64,000 bases of DNA. Source: Candidatus Zipacnadia bacterium (GTDB taxonomy: Bacteria > Armatimonadota > Zipacnadia > Zipacnadales > UBA5352). Position numbers and translations under genes: made by a program. Below, piece after piece: positions 19,814-27,845 of this stretch. Position 1 is the first letter of the stretch; each line of letters begins with the position of its first letter. The notes beneath the pieces are model-generated. The model searched no databases, was not told the origin of the DNA, and was given only the letters and a program-made list of their open reading frames with translations. The stretch spans positions 24,801-88,800 of the forward strand of contig JALGSU010000035.1 in NCBI GenBank assembly GCA_029821735.1, written 5' to 3'.

Positions 19814-19844
19814 AAGCGGCGAGGCCACCCGGGCCTCGCCGCTT
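19814..19844. terminator. bidirectional intrinsic-type terminator
   Basis: Perfect 13-base-pair stem AAGCGGCGAGGCC / GGCCTCGCCGCTT with a five-base loop between two convergent genes. The flanks are only modestly T-rich (TGCGTTCTCTCTC on the plus strand; the AA/TT ends of the stem add to it). Confidence 0.75.
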
Positions 19845-19865
19845 TGCGTTCTCTCTCGCCCCGAC

Positions 19866-22511
19866 CTACTCCGCCGTGCTGTCCAGAATCGCGCAGGCAC
19901 GTTCGCACAGCTTCTCCAGCGTCTCGTCCACGCCCTTGCGGCCGAGCAGCACCGGGTGCAGGTGGTGCTGGATGAGCTGTGAGATGCGCAGGTAGCGCGG
20001 GATATCATGCCGACGTTTGCTGTTGCGCAGAACCTGCCGCAGCAACGGGTAGTGCGGGTTGAAGGCCAGCACATCGGGGTCCGAGTAGAGCGCTTCGATG
20101 GTCGGCATCGGCCCGCCGCGCATCGCGCGCTCCTTCTGGATCTCGGTGCTGGTCATGAACCGGATGAACTCGGTCGCGGCCATCGGGGCGCGCGCATTGG
20201 CCGGTATGGCGTAGTGCCAGCCGCCCAGGAAGCTGTGGCCCACATCGCCGCGGGGGCCTGTTGGCGGCGGCGCGATCCCCACCCTGGCCCGCAGCGCCGA
20301 CTCCGGTCGGTTGGTCTCCTGCATCACGCTTGGGAGCATGCTCAGGAAGATCGTCCTGCCCTGCACGAATTCCTCTTGCGGTTCGAGACCGTGCGCGGCG
20401 CTTGTCACGTTCGCCGGGGTTATCTTGTGCACATGGATCAAGTCGTGCATGAAGGTCAGCGCTTCGTGGGCCGCCTCGCTGGCCAGACCGCAGCCCTCCT
20501 CGCCGTCCAGCACGTCCCCACCGTTGCTCCACAGGTTGGTCAGGAAGGATGTGCTCAGCCCCTCATACAGATACCCCGGGAACTGATAGCCGATCAGGTC
20601 GTCGCGCCCTTCGCCGGCCAGGACAGTATTCGCCTGCTCAATGAGTTCCTCCCAGGTCGCGGGCGGCGCGCTGAAGCCGTGTGCCTCAAGCAGGTCCTCG
20701 CGGTAAAGCAGCACACCCGAGACCGCGATAGCCGGCACGGCATACAGCTTGCCGTCGCGCATTGCCGGGGCCACGATCTCCGGCATGTGCTGGGCACGCT
20801 CCTCCTGCGGGAGCAACTCGTCCACTTCGAGCAGCTTGCAGCGCTCAATGATGTCGGGCGTCCAATACAGGCAAAGCGGCGCCACCGACAGGTTCGTCGT
20901 CGAGGCCCGCGTTGCCGCCAGAACCGTGTTGTAGACCTCGTCGGGGTTGTAGGGGATGGTCAGCGAAACTGGCGAGACATTCGGGTGCATCTGCGAGAAG
21001 CGCTGGAGCAACTCCGCGTTGAGTTTCTCGTCATACTCCGTGAAGCTGCGGACCGACAGCGCAATGGTGGACACGCGCGCGGCTCCGGCCATGACACCTT
21101 CGGCACCCTCGAATCGGCTCTGCACCTGGATGCCCTGATCGTTGATCGTGTAGCGCCAGATGCCCTTGTCGTGGTTGGTGCCGCGCATCTTCAGCACTGA
21201 GATGGCGCGCTGGATCTCGCTCTCCAACTCCAGATATTTCATCAGGACAATCCCGTCCACGATGATGGACAGGTTCTCGCTGGAAACGTAGGTCTGCCCG
21301 AACAGCTCGGGCACTTCGGTCACCAGCAGGCTGGTCACCTGGTGTCTGTCCAGCATATCCGCGAGGTGATACACCGCTTCGCGCATCGCATCGGTGCTGC
21401 TGAAAGCCATGCGCAGGTCGGTCAGGCTGTCGAAGACCACCCGCCGCACGCCCTTATCCACGATCTCCCGCTGCAGGTCCAGCATCAACTCATCGAACCG
21501 CACTGCCGTGGGCGCGTGATGATGGATCAGCACTTTGCCGTCTGCGACCAGCCCCGCCAGGTTCAGGCCGATCCCCTCGGCCAGTTCAGTCAATCGCGCC
21601 GGTGACTCCTCGAAGCTGATGTACGCGGCGGTCTCACCGCGTGCCGCCCCCTCGCAGACGAACTGCAGGCCGAGGGTCGTCTTGCCAACCCCTGCGCTGC
21701 CCGCAATCAGCGTCGCGGTGCCAGTCGTCAGGCCCCCGTCCAACATCTCGTCGAGACCCTTGACACCGGTCAGCAGGCGCCGCGCTTCGCGCTCCTCCGA
21801 AGCCGGGCGCGAGACTGCCTCGTAGCGTGGGTAGGCCACCGCGCCCTCGCCCGTTATCTCGAAAGCGTGCTTGCCGGCCCGCTGGTCCTGCCCGCGGGCC
21901 TTGATGACCTCGACGAATCGCTGGCGGCGGAAGTCCCCGATCAACTGGTTGTCCAGCCGGATGACCGTGTCGCAGAGATACTCCTCGAAAGGTACCCGGT
22001 CTGGCACCGTCGACTCGAGTTCCTTGGTGATGATGGTCGTGAGCCCCGCGCGTTTCAGCCCGCTGACCATCCCGTAGAACAGTGACCGCAGCTCACGTGG
22101 ATCGTCGCTGATCTGGGCCAGGTGAGAGGCGCTGTCGATCACGAGGCGCTTCGCCTTCATCTCCAGGACCATGCGATCCACAAGGCCGCCCACTTCGCTG
22201 AGCTGGTGCAGAAAGACGTCCGGGGACGTGCACACTAAACGGACCATGCCGAGGCGCTCGAGTTCGTCGAAGTCCATGCCGAACTGTGCGGCGTCCTGAA
22301 CCATCTGGTCGGGGAACTGCTCGAAAGTGATCGCCAGCCCCGGCTCGCCATCGTACTCGGCGCCCTGGTGCAGGTACTGCAGGCCCACGGTTGTCTTCCC
22401 CGTGCCCGGCACTCCTTCGACCAGCGTGCATGAGCCGCGCCGAAGCCCTCCCGACAGGATGTCGTCCAGCCCCGGTACTCCCGTCGGAACCAACTCATGC
22501 ATCTGCGTCAC
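19866..22511 (-). CDS. double-domain KaiC-like ATPase fused to an ABC sugar-binding-protein domain
   Basis: One uninterrupted 881-aa frame. Residues 5-235 form a KaiC/RecA-type domain: Walker A GVPGTGKT at 33-40, Walker B LVIDS at 123-127. Residues 245-465 form a second one: Walker A GSAGVGKT at 271-278, catalytic-Glu pair ISFEES at 298-303, Walker B VVFDS at 358-362, and the KaiC-like KMRGTNHDKGIWRY at 441-454. Residues about 480-880 resemble a family-1 extracellular solute-binding protein (VSLTIPYNPDEVYNTVLAA, GKLYAVPAIAVSGVLLYREDLL, ATWEELIEQA, GGWHYAIPANA, EFIRFMTS) but carry no signal peptide or membrane helix. A cytoplasmic sugar-responsive ATPase or signalling switch is inferred. GTG 22511 or ATG 22502 may be the start; both overlap the upstream winged-helix gene. 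Confidence 0.85.
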   Translation of the reverse strand: MTQMHELVPTGVPGLDDILSGGLRRGSCTLVEGVPGTGKTTVGLQYLHQGAEYDGEPGLAITFEQFPDQMVQDAAQFGMDFDELERLGMVRLVCTSPDVFLHQLSEVGGLVDRMVLEMKAKRLVIDSASHLAQISDDPRELRSLFYGMVSGLKRAGLTTIITKELESTVPDRVPFEEYLCDTVIRLDNQLIGDFRRQRFVEVIKARGQDQRAGKHAFEITGEGAVAYPRYEAVSRPASEEREARRLLTGVKGLDEMLDGGLTTGTATLIAGSAGVGKTTLGLQFVCEGAARGETAAYISFEESPARLTELAEGIGLNLAGLVADGKVLIHHHAPTAVRFDELMLDLQREIVDKGVRRVVFDSLTDLRMAFSSTDAMREAVYHLADMLDRHQVTSLLVTEVPELFGQTYVSSENLSIIVDGIVLMKYLELESEIQRAISVLKMRGTNHDKGIWRYTINDQGIQVQSRFEGAEGVMAGAARVSTIALSVRSFTEYDEKLNAELLQRFSQMHPNVSPVSLTIPYNPDEVYNTVLAATRASTTNLSVAPLCLYWTPDIIERCKLLEVDELLPQEERAQHMPEIVAPAMRDGKLYAVPAIAVSGVLLYREDLLEAHGFSAPPATWEELIEQANTVLAGEGRDDLIGYQFPGYLYEGLSTSFLTNLWSNGGDVLDGEEGCGLASEAAHEALTFMHDLIHVHKITPANVTSAAHGLEPQEEFVQGRTIFLSMLPSVMQETNRPESALRARVGIAPPPTGPRGDVGHSFLGGWHYAIPANARAPMAATEFIRFMTSTEIQKERAMRGGPMPTIEALYSDPDVLAFNPHYPLLRQVLRNSKRRHDIPRYLRISQLIQHHLHPVLLGRKGVDETLEKLCERACAILDSTAE

Positions 22512-22893
22512 TTCCTTCGCTTGCGCCGGCGAAATCTTGTCCAGTGCGCTTGAGTATGAGTTGCTTCACGAGCATCTTGATGATGACCCCGCGCGCCTGC
22601 TCATCATCGTGATACGCTTCACTCACCATGCACAGCAGGTTCCATGTCTCACGCGTCGGGCTGAGTGCGAAGCAGTGGTAACGTCCGTCGCCGCGGTCGA
22701 ACACATCGAGGATGCCGTTGGCGCCGAGGCGCTCGAGGGCCGGTTCCACTTCAGACACCGAGCGGTGCGTACGGAGGGCTATACCCGCAGCGGTGTCGAA
22801 AGCACGCGGGTTGGCCTGGTAGAAAAGCGCTACCTCCAGGCCGGTGAGGTCATGGGCCGTATTTTGGACGAAATCGATGACAGCCTGCTCCAT
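22495..22893 (-). CDS. small winged-helix-like protein upstream of the KaiC fusion
   Basis: About 132 aa from ATG 22893; earlier in-frame starts at 22947 or 22989 would lengthen it, and none has a strong ribosome site. The middle looks like a winged helix: TGLEVALFYQANPRAFDTAAGIALRT, quoted in part, SVSEVEPALERLGANGILDV for the recognition region, and RGDGRYHCFALS as the wing. A C-terminal helix ends in KMLVKQLILKR. The stop codon overlaps the start of the KaiC fusion, so the two are translationally coupled. It is likely a DNA-binding or protein-binding partner of the ATPase. No specific family was recognised. Confidence 0.62.
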   Translation of the reverse strand: MEQAVIDFVQNTAHDLTGLEVALFYQANPRAFDTAAGIALRTHRSVSEVEPALERLGANGILDVFDRGDGRYHCFALSPTRETWNLLCMVSEAYHDDEQARGVIIKMLVKQLILKRTGQDFAGASEGSDADA

Positions 22894-23110
22894 ACCCGAC
22901 CCGCCCGTCTCGTCGGATGCGACCTGCGCCGGCGAATGACCGTACATGAATATTCTTTGATGAGCGCCATACTCCTGCCGACGACTCACGGGTCGTTGCG
23001 TCCCCCCGTGGGCTTGTCACCTATTGTCTACTTTGAAGGTTACCCGCCAGGGCCGTCGAACAAACCAAAGCGCCTCCGGGCGCTGTGCTCACTAACGACG
23101 GAGGTAAACC

Positions 23111-25813
23111 ATGTCTGCTCCACCACTTGGATCTCTCCTGCCTCGACCAGAGCACCCCCGGCCTGATATGCACCGCGGCGTTCGAGCAGGCGTTGACTGG
23201 CTCAACCTCAATGGCCAGTGGTGCTTCGAGTTCGATCCGGCTGACGTCGGGCTTGCCTCTCATTGGGCCCAGCTCGGTGACGCCCGCTTCTCACGTCGTA
23301 TCATGGTGCCCTTCCCCTGGGAGAGCCACCTGGCATGGGGCACCGAGGAACTCGCCGGGAACGACAACTGGTTCAGCCCTGAGGCCTACCTGGACCCGAG
23401 CCAGGCAACCCTCGAAACGTACCGCCACGCCCCTCGACACACCATCGGCTGGTACCGCCGCGGCTTGCGAGTGCCATCGGCTTGGCGCGGGCGTCGCGTG
23501 TTCCTGAACATCGGCGCTGTCGATTGGCACTGCCGCGTCTGGGTGAATGGCATCGAGGTGGGGCACAGCGCCAGCGGCTACGTGCCGGTCAGCTTCGACA
23601 TCACCGACGCCCTGTCATGGGACGGGGACGAGATCACCATCCGCGTGGAGGACCCGCTTGACCACGCTAACCAGCCGATCGGCAAACAGGTCGAGCGCTG
23701 GTACGAGCGCACCAGTGGCATTTGGCAGACCGTTTGGCTTGAGCCGCGCGCTGACGCCCACGTCACCGAAGTCATGGCCCACCCTTCGCTCGCCTCGTCG
23801 GCAGTGAGCTTCGATGCGCAGGTCACTGCTCTGGAGCCGAGCGGCCAACTTGAGTTGCATGTGCAAGTCCGCACCGGCTCGGGCGTTGCCGCGGGCGAGG
23901 GTATGGTCTCCGTGCCTTCTGAGGGCGGATGCGCGCAGGTGCACGTGGCCCTCGGGAAGCCCCAGCCGTGGACTCCAGAGACGCCGCACCTGTACCGCGC
24001 CACCATCACACTCTTGCGCGATGGCGAAGCCATCGATCGCCTGAACACGAGCTTCGGCCTGCGTGACATCGGAGTCCAGGCGCTCCCCGATGGCGGGCCT
24101 GCGTACATCTGCCTGAACGGCAAGCCCGTGTATCTGCGCGGGGCTCTGGATCAGTCGTTCCATCCTGCGGGCGTCTACTCCTACCCGACCGACGACGCCT
24201 TGCGCGCCGATCTTCTGCTGGCAAGGGAGGCCGGCTTTAACTTCCTGCGTCTGCACATCAAAGCCGAGGACCCGCGCCTGTACTACTGGGCCGACCGCCT
24301 CGGAATGCTGCTGATGGTTGACATGCCCAACGTGGGATATGACGCGTATTCCGAAGAGGCCCGTGCGAACTGGGAGTGGACGACTGAGGCCGTGATCCGT
24401 CGCGATTTCAACCACCCCTCCATCTTCTCGTGGTGCCTGTTCAACGAGACCTGGGGCCTTGGCGGCAATGATTACGCGAACCTGCCTGATCGCCACGCCT
24501 GGGTGCGCGAATGCTACGAGGCGGCCAAGCGTCTTGACCCGACCCGCCTGATCGAGGACAACTCCGCCTGTCTCTACGATCACGTCGCCACCGATATCAA
24601 CAGTTGGCACTTCTACATCAACGACTACGACGCGGCCCGGGCCCATGTCGAGAACGTAGTCGCCAACACTCATGCGGGCTCGGAGTTCAACTACGTTGGC
24701 GGCAACGTTCAGGGACTGGAGCCACTGCTCAACAGTGAGTATGGCGGCATCTCCGCCCGCATGGGCGACCTCGACGTGTCCTGGTGCTTCCTGTTCCTGA
24801 CCAACGAACTGCGCCGACACGAGCAGGTGTGCGGCTACGTCTACACTGAGTTGCAGGACATTGAGTGGGAGCACAACGGCGTCTACGACTACGATCGCTC
24901 GCGGAAGGATTTCGGCTACGATCCGGCGCTCCTGCAGGGCGAGCGGTTCGTGGGCATTGACGGGCCACCCGCGCTCACGGTGGAGCCCGGCGAGTCAGTG
25001 CGCATCCCCGTTTTCCTGAGGCCGTCGCGTCACGATTGGGCAGCCGAGACGGTGCGCTGGCACGCGCGCTTCTGGGACGCCCTCGGGCAGCCCCGCGAAC
25101 TGGTCGTCGACCAGCCGCTTGCCGAACTGGCCGGCGACACTGCGGTCATTGAACTCGCGCTCCCAGACGAGCCCGGCTTGGCACGCGTCGAGGTCAATCT
25201 GCTTGATGGTGCCGGTCGCGTGCAGGCCATGAACTTGTGTTTCATCGAGAGCGTCAGTCAACGTGAAGGAGCCAACTCGGTCAATGGCGCGCAGGTGATC
25301 TCGCTCTCAGTCGGTGATGGCGATTTGACCTGCGATGGCGAGACCGAGCGCGGTGAGGTGGATGGCGATGCGCATCTGCTCAGCGGGATGGGGGACAGCA
25401 CGGTTGCATACACCTTCTCGCTCCCGGAAGATGCCGCTGAGCGCGGCCTGACTCAGGTCACCTTCATCGCCGAACTGTCCAGCCGCCGCGAAGGCGCGCC
25501 GCAGACCGGCGTGGACCGTTGGCCCGCTGACATCACCGTCCGGGCTGATGGCGTCGACTGCTGCAGTCTCACGCTGGCTGACCAGCCTGCTGACGCCACC
25601 GGAGCCCTGTCTCATCTGCACGGTTTCCAGGGCCGATACGGTGAGTTGGTGTCAGTTTCGGTCCCGACAGAGGCTGTGGCGGACGCCGTCTCCCGGGGTG
25701 CTCTCACGGTCACGATTTCATCCAGAATGCATGGTGGTCGGGGCGGAGGATTGGCACTTTATGGTGCGCGTGCCGGGCGCTACCCGTGCGACATCTGCCT
25801 CGTTCTTGAGTGA
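23111..25813 (+). CDS. glycoside hydrolase family 2 (beta-galactosidase/beta-glucuronidase-like)
   Basis: 900-aa retaining beta-glycosidase of GH2 without signal peptide, so probably intracellular. Domain order: N-terminal jelly roll (LNLNGQWCFEFDP to GIWQTVWLEP), Ig-like sandwich, TIM barrel (about 320-620) and extra C-terminal beta domains. The acid/base is E446 in WCLFNETWGLG and the nucleophile is probably E543 in LLNSEYGG. RGALDQSFHPAGVYSYPTD and NFLRLHIKAEDPRLYYWAD are typical of beta-galactosidase/glucuronidase-like members. Start chosen at ATG with ACGGAGGTAAACC upstream. It is divergent from the winged-helix/KaiC operon, which might regulate it. The exact substrate cannot be read from the sequence. 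Confidence 0.9.
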   Translation: MSAPPLGSLLPRPEHPRPDMHRGVRAGVDWLNLNGQWCFEFDPADVGLASHWAQLGDARFSRRIMVPFPWESHLAWGTEELAGNDNWFSPEAYLDPSQATLETYRHAPRHTIGWYRRGLRVPSAWRGRRVFLNIGAVDWHCRVWVNGIEVGHSASGYVPVSFDITDALSWDGDEITIRVEDPLDHANQPIGKQVERWYERTSGIWQTVWLEPRADAHVTEVMAHPSLASSAVSFDAQVTALEPSGQLELHVQVRTGSGVAAGEGMVSVPSEGGCAQVHVALGKPQPWTPETPHLYRATITLLRDGEAIDRLNTSFGLRDIGVQALPDGGPAYICLNGKPVYLRGALDQSFHPAGVYSYPTDDALRADLLLAREAGFNFLRLHIKAEDPRLYYWADRLGMLLMVDMPNVGYDAYSEEARANWEWTTEAVIRRDFNHPSIFSWCLFNETWGLGGNDYANLPDRHAWVRECYEAAKRLDPTRLIEDNSACLYDHVATDINSWHFYINDYDAARAHVENVVANTHAGSEFNYVGGNVQGLEPLLNSEYGGISARMGDLDVSWCFLFLTNELRRHEQVCGYVYTELQDIEWEHNGVYDYDRSRKDFGYDPALLQGERFVGIDGPPALTVEPGESVRIPVFLRPSRHDWAAETVRWHARFWDALGQPRELVVDQPLAELAGDTAVIELALPDEPGLARVEVNLLDGAGRVQAMNLCFIESVSQREGANSVNGAQVISLSVGDGDLTCDGETERGEVDGDAHLLSGMGDSTVAYTFSLPEDAAERGLTQVTFIAELSSRREGAPQTGVDRWPADITVRADGVDCCSLTLADQPADATGALSHLHGFQGRYGELVSVSVPTEAVADAVSRGALTVTISSRMHGGRGGGLALYGARAGRYPCDICLVLE

Positions 25814-26012
25814 GCGCGCGCCGCGGCGAGCGTTAAGATGCTGTGAAGACGGAATCGCGTGCAGGATTCGGCGGTCATTTAACTGTAAGAAAACCCATGC
25901 CATGTGAAACTACGCGAGAGTTGGCGTGTTCCATAGCATGTGAGACGCAGTGGCGGGGGCAGCGGCGTCCGATTGATACCACACCGGCTGACGTTACAGG
26001 AGGCAGCTTCGA

Positions 26013-26672
26013 ATGTCCGTAACGACCAAACGAAACAGGGGTTTCACGCTCATCGAGTTGCTGGTTGTCATCGCCATCATCTCCATTCTGGCGTCGATTC
26101 TCTTCCCGGTCTTTGCGCGCGCCCGCGCCAAGGGGCGGCAGGCGGCGTGCATCTCGAACCTTAAGCAGATCGCCCTCGCCTATATCATGTACTCGCAGGA
26201 CTATGACGAGCGCATGCCCGCGGGCCAGTCTCTCGCTGGCGACCCCACGTCCCAGTGGTACAATGCGATCTTCCCGTACACCCGGAACCGACAGATCATG
26301 TTCTGCCCTGACCGCGCTGACAAGAGCCCCGGTTACGCCATGAACTGGGAGGCGTCCGGGCTGTCGATCAATGGCTTCTGGGACCCCGCAATGAAGATAG
26401 TGGCTGGTGACGCGCGCCCCGAAGCCATCGGTGCGTGCGCCGCTCCACTCGACGTCTCTCTGTGGAACAAGGTCGCCGCCGATGGTGATTGGTACATCAA
26501 TCGGCCTGGCGCCGTGCCCGGTTCGGGCGACAACAGCTGGCTCGGGAACAGCTTCCCGCAGCGCCACAATGACGGACTCGTTTGGGCCTTCGCCGACGGG
26601 CACGTCAAGTGGGCGCGTGAAGATCAGATGGACAAGAGCGTCCACTGGACCCCGAGTACCCCCAGCGAGTAA
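26013..26672 (+). CDS. prepilin-like protein with H-X9-DG C-terminus (DUF1559 type)
   Basis: 219 aa. It has a type IV prepilin/pseudopilin leader with cleavage expected at G10|F11 (NRG then FTLIELLVVIAIISILASI), followed by FARARAKGRQAACISNLKQI and MYSQDYDERMP. These are standard for the large H-X9-DG families of Planctomycetes and Armatimonadota. The terminal motif is H-N-D-G-L-V-W-A-F-A-D-G. Ribosome site ACAGGAGGCAGC, ATG start. It is probably displayed at the cell surface after prepilin peptidase processing; the function of the family is unknown. The 199 bases upstream hold no gene I can support. Confidence 0.88.
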   Translation: MSVTTKRNRGFTLIELLVVIAIISILASILFPVFARARAKGRQAACISNLKQIALAYIMYSQDYDERMPAGQSLAGDPTSQWYNAIFPYTRNRQIMFCPDRADKSPGYAMNWEASGLSINGFWDPAMKIVAGDARPEAIGACAAPLDVSLWNKVAADGDWYINRPGAVPGSGDNSWLGNSFPQRHNDGLVWAFADGHVKWAREDQMDKSVHWTPSTPSE

Positions 26673-26695
26673 CTCCCACCGTCAGCAGCAACAGC

Positions 26696-26721
26696 GGGCG
26701 CGCGGCATCTGCCGCGCGCCC
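26696..26721 (+). terminator. perfect GC hairpin after the prepilin-like gene
   Basis: Twelve-base-pair stem GGGCGCGCGGCA / TGCCGCGCGCCC with a two-base TC loop, 24 bases after the prepilin stop. The downstream TTCGTGTG is not a good T-tract, but position and strength suit termination. Confidence 0.65.
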
Positions 26722-26812
26722 TTCGTGTGTACGGGGCAGGAGCCAGACCTGCCGATGGCGAATCTGCTGACCGACGTTCCGTGCAGATGCGCCAGATGAG
26801 GAGTGTCGAGCA

Positions 26813-27787
26813 ATGTCTGAGGTGAAGATAGGCTTCGTCGGGGCCGGTGGCAACGCGCGAGGGCACATGGAGCGACTCGTGGCTATCGATGGTGTGAGCA
26901 TCGTCGCCATCGCCGATGTCGTTGAGGAGAACGCGAAAGAAACGTCGGCTCAGCATGGCGCTACTGCGTACACCGACTTCCACGCGATGCTTGACGCCGA
27001 GGAAATGGACGCGCTGTACGTCAGCATCCCGCCCTTTGCACACACCGACGCCGAGATACTCGCCGCGCAGGCTGGCGTGCACGTCTTCGTCGAGAAGCCC
27101 GTGGTCCTCGACATGGACAAGGGCTTCGAGGTGCTCGAGGCCATCAGCAGCGCGGGCGTCCTCTCCAGCGTGGGCTACCAGCTCCGTCTCATGGACTCCA
27201 CGCGGCGCCTGAAGAGCTACCTCGCCGACAAGACCGTCGGCATGATCTCCTCGCATCGCTGGGGCGGGCTGCCGGGCACTGGCTGGTGGCGCGTGATGGA
27301 CCAGTCGGGCGGCCAGCTTCACGAGCAGACCACTCACCAGTTGGACGTCATGCGCTACGTCACCGGCGACGAAGTGGTGCAGGTGACTGCGAAGTACGCC
27401 CTGCGCACAATGGGTGATGTCGAGAACATCACCATCCCCGATAGCCAGGCCATACTCATGGAGTTCGGATCCGGCGCGCTTGCGACGCTCTCCACCAGCC
27501 CGATGATGACCCAGGGCGGAGGCAAGAGTGATATCGTCTTCCTGCTGCGCGACCAGATGCTCGAGTGGTCGACGGCGGGTATCAAGTCCATTCCCGAGCA
27601 GCTGCCTGAGTTCGAGGGTGAGGCCGCCGCGACTCCGAACATCGACCAGGTCTTCGTTGACGCGATCCGTGCGGGCGATCAATCACTGATCCCGTGCTCG
27701 TATGAAGATGGCCTGCGCACCTGTGCCGTTACCGTTGCCGCAAACGAGTCGGCAGCGACAGGCCAGCCGGCCAAGCCGGCAATCTGA
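26813..27787 (+). CDS. Gfo/Idh/MocA-family oxidoreductase
   Basis: 324-aa NAD(P)-dependent dehydrogenase-like protein. Rossmann motif KIGFVGAGGNARGHMERL at the N-terminus, then IADVVEE, PPFAHTD, and the catalytic-type EKPVVLDMDKGFEVLE. The C-terminal beta-sheet domain includes GGQLHEQTTHQLDVMRYVTG. The family acts on sugars, inositol or their derivatives; the substrate cannot be deduced. ATG start about 12 bases after GAGTGTCGAGCA, a modest site. It is followed after 58 bases by the DUF5693-csaB pair on the same strand, with which it may or may not be co-transcribed. Confidence 0.88.
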   Translation: MSEVKIGFVGAGGNARGHMERLVAIDGVSIVAIADVVEENAKETSAQHGATAYTDFHAMLDAEEMDALYVSIPPFAHTDAEILAAQAGVHVFVEKPVVLDMDKGFEVLEAISSAGVLSSVGYQLRLMDSTRRLKSYLADKTVGMISSHRWGGLPGTGWWRVMDQSGGQLHEQTTHQLDVMRYVTGDEVVQVTAKYALRTMGDVENITIPDSQAILMEFGSGALATLSTSPMMTQGGGKSDIVFLLRDQMLEWSTAGIKSIPEQLPEFEGEAAATPNIDQVFVDAIRAGDQSLIPCSYEDGLRTCAVTVAANESAATGQPAKPAI

Positions 27788-27845
27788 CCTTTGCTGTTGC
27801 CGCCGGCATTTCCGCACGTCCACACCTGACGCGGAGGGTTGACCG

